A stretch of 5,785 bases of DNA, taken from Holosporales bacterium (GTDB lineage Bacteria; Pseudomonadota; Alphaproteobacteria; RUG11792). This document shows, piece by piece, positions 5,586 through 5,785 of this stretch. The notes under the pieces were generated by a model. That model did no database searches. It saw only the letters and a list, made by a program, of their open reading frames with translations, and was not told the DNA's origin. Each line of letters starts with the position of its first letter. Within the stretch, counting starts at the first letter, position 1. A program made the position numbers and the translations under genes. The stretch lies in assembly GCA_031279295.1 (NCBI GenBank), contig JAITIT010000076.1, positions 1 to 5,785 on the forward strand. Reading direction: 5' to 3'.

Positions 5586-5785
5586 TTTGGAAACGGCTCA
5601 TTCTGATTTGCGACCACGTCTGAGCTGCGCATTTGTGGTAGTGTAGATTAGATTTTGCTGATTCTGCTGTACCGCAGTTACCCATCATTAAATCTGCAAC
5701 TGACTTTTCTGAAGGACATATATTTTTATCAACCGTAATCCTTGGCTCGTAGAGATCACGTGCCCCGGCAACATTGGTGAGGATG
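5578..5785 (-). CDS. potF: Polyamine-binding periplasmic protein, C-terminal part (PotF/PotD-like)
   Basis: A minus-strand frame open to the right edge and ending at TAA (5580-5578); 68 codons are visible. The peptide runs LTNVAGARDLYEPRITVDKN, then ICPSEKSVADLM, and near its end TWSQIRMSR. This matches in order the tail of polyamine-binding proteins: a YxNANxAA helix, a loop equivalent to NPGIYPP, a helix ending in a KLF-like motif, and a final WTKVK-like segment. In an importer it would capture putrescine or spermidine in the periplasm and hand it to the permeases. Its stop overlaps the potI start by 8 bases (ATGGTTAA), so the two are in one operon. The frame has no internal stop over about 200 bases beside potI, supporting a real gene. 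The call depends on a short segment; PotF versus PotD cannot be separated here. Confidence 0.65.
   Translation of the reverse strand, partial: ILTNVAGARDLYEPRITVDKNICPSEKSVADLMMGNCGTAESAKSNLHYHKCAAQTWSQIRMSRFQNG

Noticed and set aside
5326..5646. A 106-codon plus-strand frame opposite potI
   Set aside because: It is antisense to a clear PotI coding region and to the overlapping binding-protein gene.

Overview
The window reads as a stretch of a reduced, probably host-associated alphaproteobacterial genome. The case for this is an FtsA-type division protein, an AmpG-family muropeptide permease, a PotF/PotI polyamine uptake operon, small gene overlaps, non-ATG starts, and frequent ATA (Ile) and AGA/AGG (Arg) codons. 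Rickettsiales-like or Holosporales-like intracellular bacteria fit best, but no rRNA or other strong phylogenetic marker is present, so this placement is an inference.

Left part (1-1025, + strand): the 3' part of a gene open to the left edge. It encodes a Thr/Ala/Ser-rich repeat stalk followed by an unrelated C-terminal domain. I do not recognise the family. A small hairpin spans its stop codon, followed by about 160 bases with another possible hairpin and a candidate promoter.

Centre (1192-4587, + strand): ftsA (probably TTG start, ending in a clear amphipathic membrane-targeting helix) overlaps by 11 bases an AmpG-like transporter gene that starts with GTG. Cell division and cell-wall fragment recycling therefore appear co-transcribed. 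A near-consensus promoter lies over the end of the permease gene and would drive the next gene. That gene encodes a protein with a signal peptide and the residue pattern of the CYTH (triphosphate tunnel) fold, lacking the usual Lys of the ExExK motif. An exported CYTH-like protein is the most unusual item in the window.

Right part (4588-5785): a 197-base convergent intergenic region rich in inverted repeats that can be folded into a cloverleaf-like shape. After it, on the minus strand, come potI (polyamine ABC permease) and, running off the right edge, the C-terminal part of its substrate-binding protein. These two genes overlap by 8 bases.

The genes fall into three transcription blocks: a repeat-protein gene; an ftsA-ampG pair with the exported protein downstream (own promoter likely); and a leftward polyamine-uptake operon. 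Calls rest on motif recognition by eye and recalled family sequences; no searches were run.
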